From DATDYQ01 sp035288965 (GTDB lineage: Archaea > Nanobdellota > Nanobdellia > SCGC-AAA011-G17 > JAGVZF01): a stretch of DNA of 16,203 nt. Position numbers and translations under genes: made by a program. The DNA lies in the NCBI GenBank assembly GCA_035288965.1, contig DATDYQ010000088.1:1-16203 (forward strand), in the 5' to 3' direction. This document shows, piece by piece, positions 12,562-16,203 of the stretch (position 1 is the stretch's first letter; each line of letters opens with the position of its first letter). The notes below the pieces were generated by a model, which did not search any database, had not been told where the DNA came from, and saw nothing but the letters and a program-made list of their open reading frames with translations.

Positions 12562-13599
12562 CTATTTTTTAGGATCTATCTCCTTTAAATATTTAAAGAA
12601 ATCATTATCTGTTCCTATCACTAAATCAACTTCTTTTCTGGTACTATCCCCCATGGTCCTATACAAGTTTAATGTTTTATAGAATTGATAAAACTTAGGA
12701 TCCTTACTGTATGCCTCTGCATAAACCCTTGCTGCTATTCCATCAGCAAGACCCCTTATTCTTTCAGCTTTTCTATATGCTTCAGAAAGTATTTTTTGTT
12801 GTTCTTGAATTCTATCACCATCTATCTTATCTCTTTCACCCCTTCCTTCAGACATATATCTATCAGATATTCTTTTTCTTTCAGATATCATTCTATCTTC
12901 TATACTTATTTTTACACTTTCAACATAATTAATTCTTTTTATTATAACATTTAAAACACCTATTCCATATTCTTTACAAGACAGCGAAGCACTAGTTGTT
13001 ATATTATTTTCAATACCTTCTCTTCCAACTAAAACAGTATCTGCTGGTATCGACTCTCTTAATTCAGCTTCTTCAACCAATAATGTTTTATTACTATTTC
13101 TTACAGATTCTATTAGTGGATGTTTGCTTATATTGGTTTTTGTATCAGAATCTAAAACATCATCCAATTTTGCTTGCGCACCAGTAAAATTTTTCACACT
13201 CTCACCATATTTTAATGGATCTTCAATTATCCATCTAGCAGCTGCATCAACCCAGATATATCTTTTATCTGAAGTAGTTATCTGTTCAGGGGTTCCATCC
13301 CAAGACTGTATCCTTCTATCACTTTTATTTACACTTTCAACAAATGGGATTTTAAAATACAATCCATAGAATGGTCCTGGATATTCAGAAAGATAAACAT
13401 CTCTGTTTTTATAAACAACCCTTAAACGATCAGACAGTTCTTTATTTTTAATAATAGGATTTATAATAACCCTTTTCGGATTTCCCATTTTTGTAATAAC
13501 TGCCTGCTCTGTTTGATCAACAACAAAAACACTGTTTAAAACTGTTATAAATGCTCCAACAGCAATTCCAGCTTTTATCAGTGTGCGTTTTAGTGTCAT
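12562..13599 (-). CDS. hflC: HflC-like SPFH/band-7 membrane protein
   Basis: A 345-residue protein with an N-terminal membrane anchor (about 7-28, GIAVGAFITVLNSVFVV) followed by the HflC start VVDQTEQAVITKMGNPKRV. Other HflC-like parts are GPFYGLYFKIPFVESVNKSDRRIQSWDG, GIGVLNVIIKRINY (where bacterial HflC has GI-V-DVRIKRINYP), a coiled-coil helix ERKRISDRYMSEGRGERDKI, then AERIRGLADGIAARVYAEAY and FYQFYKTLNLYR. In bacteria HflC and HflK form a large vault around FtsH. No FtsH gene is in the window. It overlaps hflK by ATGA, so translation is coupled. This pair is rare in archaea and may be a transfer from bacteria. Confidence 0.9.
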   Translation of the reverse strand: MTLKRTLIKAGIAVGAFITVLNSVFVVDQTEQAVITKMGNPKRVIINPIIKNKELSDRLRVVYKNRDVYLSEYPGPFYGLYFKIPFVESVNKSDRRIQSWDGTPEQITTSDKRYIWVDAAARWIIEDPLKYGESVKNFTGAQAKLDDVLDSDTKTNISKHPLIESVRNSNKTLLVEEAELRESIPADTVLVGREGIENNITTSASLSCKEYGIGVLNVIIKRINYVESVKISIEDRMISERKRISDRYMSEGRGERDKIDGDRIQEQQKILSEAYRKAERIRGLADGIAARVYAEAYSKDPKFYQFYKTLNLYRTMGDSTRKEVDLVIGTDNDFFKYLKEIDPKK

Positions 13600-14732
13600 T
13601 CTTTGTTTTTATCCAAGTCTAATTTTAATAATATTCCACCTTCTGCTCCTTTTTGTTCTACGGCTTTTATTTTTATATTACGCAATAATATATCCCACGT
13701 TTCAAGATACATTCTTGTCCTAGTTATTTCAGGAGCATTTGCATATTCCTTATATGTTTCATTAAATCTTTGAACATCTCCATAAGCATAGTTAACCCTA
13801 TTTGTAGAATCTGCTTTAGCTTGCTTTATAATTTTTTGAGCATTTCCCATTGCTTCTGGAATGATTTGGTTATAGTTGCTCCATGCACTATTTACTGCAG
13901 TTTGTCTGTTAGATTTAGCAATGCTAACACTATCAAACGCAGCCTTTACCCTTCTAGGAGGATTTGTCGTTCCTAACTTTAAAGCTACAATTTCTATTCC
14001 AGAACTAAAAGAATCCAAAGTTTTTTGTATTCCTTCTTTAGATTGAAATTCAACATCTCCTCTGCCGATAGTTATAACCTCGTCAACAGATCTATCTCCT
14101 GTAATTAACCTTATATTATATTCAGCAACATCTCTCAATGTTTTTCTTGGATCCTTTACATTAAATAAATAAGCAGCAGCATCTTTTATTTTCCATTGTA
14201 ATGCAAATTCAACATCTGCTATGTTAAGATCTCCTGTAAGGTGTAAATATTCTCCTTGAAGTAAACTAGCAACTTGGGTTGCAGCATTTCCACCCTCTAT
14301 GCTATATCCAAGTTCTCTTTGATCATTTACGATTTCTTCTAATAATCCTCGATCATAATTACTAACATTATCAACACCCAAAACATCAGATCTCACATCA
14401 GCTTTAATCGTCCTATATCCAAATTCTTCAGTTCTAACATTTTTTACATTAACCATCTTTACACTTTGTAATAATGGTACTTTTGTATGCAATCCATTTT
14501 CTACTGTCTTGGAATAAGCTCCAAAGGTTTTAACAACACCTTCATGACCAAAAGGAACAATATAAAATGTGTTAAAAAGCGTAACTAATCCAACTATTCC
14601 ACTAGCAAATGTATTTCTAAATTTTTTACGATTATAATAACTCCAATCAATAAAATCCTCGAAAGATCTTATATATTTAAATCGAACTTGTGGTGGTATT
14701 CTTTCTTGATTACGTTCTTCATGATCAACCAT
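13596..14732 (-). CDS. hflK: HflK-like SPFH/band-7 membrane protein
   Basis: A 378-residue protein with about 40 cytoplasmic residues, one membrane segment (about 42-62), then the HflK-type start FYIVPFGHEGVVKTFGAYSKTVENGLHTKVPLLQ. Conserved elements are the TGDLNIADVEFALQWKIKD strand region, DPRKTLRDVAEYNIRLITGD, and a long helical part (PRRVKAAFDSVSIAKSNRQT through AYGDVQRFNETYKEYANAP), with ETWDILLRN near the end. In bacteria it pairs with HflC. Gene order hflK-hflC matches bacteria. TATA box at 14754-14764. It lacks the Gly/Pro-rich N-terminus of the E. coli protein, having a charged one (MVDHEERNQERIPPQ). Confidence 0.88.
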   Translation of the reverse strand: MVDHEERNQERIPPQVRFKYIRSFEDFIDWSYYNRKKFRNTFASGIVGLVTLFNTFYIVPFGHEGVVKTFGAYSKTVENGLHTKVPLLQSVKMVNVKNVRTEEFGYRTIKADVRSDVLGVDNVSNYDRGLLEEIVNDQRELGYSIEGGNAATQVASLLQGEYLHLTGDLNIADVEFALQWKIKDAAAYLFNVKDPRKTLRDVAEYNIRLITGDRSVDEVITIGRGDVEFQSKEGIQKTLDSFSSGIEIVALKLGTTNPPRRVKAAFDSVSIAKSNRQTAVNSAWSNYNQIIPEAMGNAQKIIKQAKADSTNRVNYAYGDVQRFNETYKEYANAPEITRTRMYLETWDILLRNIKIKAVEQKGAEGGILLKLDLDKNKE

Positions 14733-14753
14733 ACTAAAGAAATAAAGAAAAAA

Positions 14754-14764
14754 CCTTATAAATC
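14754..14764 (-). promoter_or_regulatory. TATA box of hflKC
   Basis: ATTTATAAGG on the minus strand is centred about 27 bases before the hflK ATG at 14732. No other gene lies between this box and hflK, so hflK and hflC form a two-gene leaderless unit. Confidence 0.55.
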
Positions 14765-14844
14765 TATCTTAAAATTAACCACTCTAAAGTTGTTATTTAA
14801 ATATATCGATTTGTGTCATCTAAGATTAAGATAACAAAATGTAA

Positions 14845-14994
14845 TTACTTCTTTTTCTTATCATTCTTATACAAATATATTATAGCAATTATAATTAAAA
14901 CAATTCCAGCAATAACAACTAAAGGTTGTAATAAAGCTAATATTAATAAAATAATTCCCAATATCAATAATCCCTTAGCATAGCTTTTTTTCAT
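14845..14994 (-). CDS. 49-residue membrane protein coupled to the KH-protein gene
   Basis: A 49-codon frame starting at ATG 14994-14992 and ending TAA 14847-14845. Its start overlaps the stop of the KH-protein gene as ATGA, a hallmark of translational coupling. The product begins MKKSYAKGLLILG, has two hydrophobic stretches (about 9-22 and 25-42) joined at QP, and ends YKNDKKKK. It is probably a small hairpin or single-span inner-membrane protein with both ends basic and cytoplasmic. Family and function unknown. It is the last gene of the aIF1A operon here. Confidence 0.72.
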   Translation of the reverse strand: MKKSYAKGLLILGIILLILALLQPLVVIAGIVLIIIAIIYLYKNDKKKK

Positions 14995-15533
14995 TGTTTA
15001 TTGTAAGATTCCATTTCTTTTAAACTTTTCTGTTGTTTCTCAAGCCATAAATAAATATTTCCTTGCTTGCTTCCATTTAATATCATCTCAACAGCTCTTC
15101 TAGCCATTATTGCATTTTCAGGTTCTCCGATAATAGAAACTGTTTTTCCGTAAATAGAAATATCTGTATTGGTATATTGCTCAAGTATATGTTTAGTTTT
15201 TCCTTCAGTTCCAATAATTCTTGCTTTTACTCTCATTAAAGATTCTTTACTATCACTTGTAAATTCTTTTATGTTTACAATTTCCAACAAAAAATCTTTT
15301 GTTATTATATATAAAGCAATATTTGGATTAAATCCTCTTCCTATTGCTTGTATTGCTATTCTTGTGTTATAGACATCTAATGATTCTTCTCCCGTTATTG
15401 AAACATCCCCTTCTTTAGAATTAACAACAATTTTAGTATTACTATTATTCTCTAATGATCTTCTTGTAACTCCTTTCTTTCCTATCAAAATCGGAATTCT
15501 TTCTTTTGGGATTTTTAGTTCTTCTTGGTACAT
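14991..15533 (-). CDS. KH-domain protein, Pno1/Dim2-like (ribosome small-subunit assembly)
   Basis: A 180-residue protein with two KH RNA-binding domains. KH1 has IPKERIPILIGKKGVTRRSLE (GKKG loop at about 18-21) and KH2 has RVKARIIGTEGKTKHILEQ (GTEG loop at about 108-111). A conserved linker, AIQAIGRGFNPNIALYI, sits between them. This two-KH layout, with GRGFNP, is the archaeal Pno1/Dim2 (Krr1-related) family, which acts with 16S rRNA 3'-end maturation. The gene starts two bases after aIF1A, the archaeal neighbourhood typical of this family. RIO1 kinase, often between the two, is absent here. The 3' end overlaps the small membrane-protein gene. Confidence 0.9.
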   Translation of the reverse strand: MYQEELKIPKERIPILIGKKGVTRRSLENNSNTKIVVNSKEGDVSITGEESLDVYNTRIAIQAIGRGFNPNIALYIITKDFLLEIVNIKEFTSDSKESLMRVKARIIGTEGKTKHILEQYTNTDISIYGKTVSIIGEPENAIMARRAVEMILNGSKQGNIYLWLEKQQKSLKEMESYNKQ

Positions 15534-15535
15534 TT

Positions 15536-15895
15536 CTAGAATTCTTCTATATTGTCTAATTTCTTCAAGAATCCATGAGACTTAAGCCATTCAATTTGAT
15601 TAGACTTATACTTAAAAATAATATCTCCCTTATCGCTTTCGCCATATTCCCATGGTTCTACTAAAACTATGTCACCCTCTCTAACCCATAACTTTCTTTT
15701 CAATCTTCCAGGAATTCTGCAAATTCTTACATTGCCATCAAAACAATTAATTTTCATTCTCGACGCACCTAATCTTTGTTCTACAATTCCCAATGTTTCT
15801 TTATCTCTCGGAGTTCTAACTCGTATTAATTCTCCTTCTTGATCTTCCTTCTTATAATCTTTCTGATGTTGAAATTGTCTTCTTGCTGGGTGCAT
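15536..15895 (-). CDS. eif1A: Translation initiation factor aIF1A
   Basis: A 119-residue S1-type OB-fold factor that binds the small ribosomal subunit A site and helps start-codon selection. Features are a basic N-terminal tail (MHPARRQFQHQKDYKK), ELIRVRTPRDKETLGIVEQRLGASRM, then the core KINCFDGNVRICRIPGRLKRKLWVREGDIVLVEPW and an acidic C-terminus. Length matches archaeal aIF1A. A TATA box (15917-15926) is about 27 bases before the ATG, so it heads a leaderless operon: aIF1A, KH protein, small membrane protein. Confidence 0.96.
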   Translation of the reverse strand: MHPARRQFQHQKDYKKEDQEGELIRVRTPRDKETLGIVEQRLGASRMKINCFDGNVRICRIPGRLKRKLWVREGDIVLVEPWEYGESDKGDIIFKYKSNQIEWLKSHGFLKKLDNIEEF

Positions 15896-15916
15896 ATAGA
15901 ATAAGCTTAAATTCTT

Positions 15917-15926
15917 GTTTATAAAG
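15917..15926 (-). promoter_or_regulatory. TATA box of the aIF1A operon
   Basis: CTTTATAAAC on the minus strand is centred about 27 bases before the ATG at 15895. It is close to the TATA sequence found upstream of the orphan tRNA half. Confidence 0.6.
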
Positions 15927-15934
15927 TTATTGTT

Positions 15935-16195
15935 CTATTTAAAAGATATTATTTGAAAACCATTTTTTTCTATATCTTCTTCAGACCAAAATTTTACATC
16001 TTTTGTTTTCAGAATATATGTAACATCTTTTTTAATTTCTCTTCCAGTATATCCTTTAGTGTTCGGATCCCATTCTTTTAAGATTAGAATATCTCCTTGA
16101 TTGCATTCAAAATCATTTAATCTTAATTCAAATGTTTTATTGCCATCTAAAATCTCTTGAAAAAATTCAGGCCAAACTTTCTTTTCAATCTTCAT
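15935..16195 (-). CDS. ASCH/DUF3850-like small protein
   Basis: An 86-residue protein that starts MKIEKKVWPEFFQEILDGNK. It contains KTFELRLNDFECNQGDILILKEWDPNTKGYTGREI, the signature of the DUF3850/ASCH-like (PUA-related beta-barrel) family, followed by VTYILK. Such domains are thought to bind RNA or modified nucleotides; no exact role is known. The complete frame lies in the window but its promoter does not. It precedes the aIF1A operon on the same strand, 39 bases upstream. Confidence 0.85.
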   Translation of the reverse strand: MKIEKKVWPEFFQEILDGNKTFELRLNDFECNQGDILILKEWDPNTKGYTGREIKKDVTYILKTKDVKFWSEEDIEKNGFQIISFK

Positions 16196-16203
16196 TTTCT
16201 TCT

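Noticed and set aside
12685..13369. Several plus-strand frames opposite hflC and hflK.
   Set aside because: They lie antisense to clear SPFH coding sequence, are Phe/Tyr/Leu-rich shadows of an AT-rich opposite strand, and have no promoter or family match.
1..16203. CRISPR array, insertion sequence, prophage or rRNA.
   Set aside because: No regularly spaced repeats, transposase or integrase frame, terminal inverted repeats, phage structural genes or rRNA-like GC-rich blocks were seen.

Overview
The window is a strongly AT-rich archaeal chromosome segment, most likely from a DPANN-type archaeon (Woesearchaeota/Pacearchaeota-like; the lineage is inference). The archaeal signs are direct: DNA topoisomerase VI A and B subunits, translation factor aIF1A beside a Pno1/Dim2-type KH protein, a tRNA gene interrupted by bulge-helix-bulge (BHB) introns, and TATA-like boxes that sit 24-30 bases upstream of most first start codons or tRNA 5' ends. 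That spacing implies largely leaderless mRNAs. Genes are tightly packed on both strands. One gene set, hflK/hflC, has a bacterial look.

Layout. 1-904 (+): the end of an unidentified gene, a MetRS-beta-type tRNA-binding protein and a PadR-like winged-helix protein. 912-1924 (-): a tRNA-Ile(GAU) gene with three separate BHB introns, an intact two-motif LAGLIDADG homing endonuclease gene, and an orphan 5' half of a second tRNA that has its own promoter. 2053-4069: a divergent adenylosuccinate synthetase (+), tRNA-Asn(GUU) (-) and a Ham1/ITPase-family pyrophosphatase (+). 4085-5750 (-): a small Cys-motif membrane protein, a dolichol-kinase-like CTP-dependent lipid kinase and a GT2 glycosyltransferase of the dolichyl-phosphate-sugar type. 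5785-8640 (-): Topo VI A, Topo VI B and a 54-residue leaderless small protein. 8656-10994: an unknown 165-residue protein (-), LemA (+), an unknown 108-residue protein (+) and a DMT/EamA transporter (-). 11069-14732: a four-TM protein with a six-cysteine loop (+), the HtpX protease (+) and the HflC and HflK SPFH proteins (-, convergent with htpX). 14845-16195 (-): a 49-residue membrane protein overlapping the KH-protein gene by ATGA, the Pno1/Dim2-like KH protein, aIF1A, and an ASCH/DUF3850-like protein.

How the genes work together. aIF1A and the KH protein form a translation/ribosome-assembly operon. Topo VI A and B overlap and encode one heterotetrameric enzyme. The GT2 enzyme and dolichol-kinase-like enzyme could supply and use a polyprenyl phosphate carrier for glycosylation. 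LemA, HtpX and HflK/HflC look like a membrane-protein quality-control cluster. The most unusual region is 912-1924: three introns in one tRNA and, beside it, an expressed-looking tRNA 5' half next to a homing endonuclease. That arrangement could be a split (trans-spliced) tRNA or an intermediate on the way to one.
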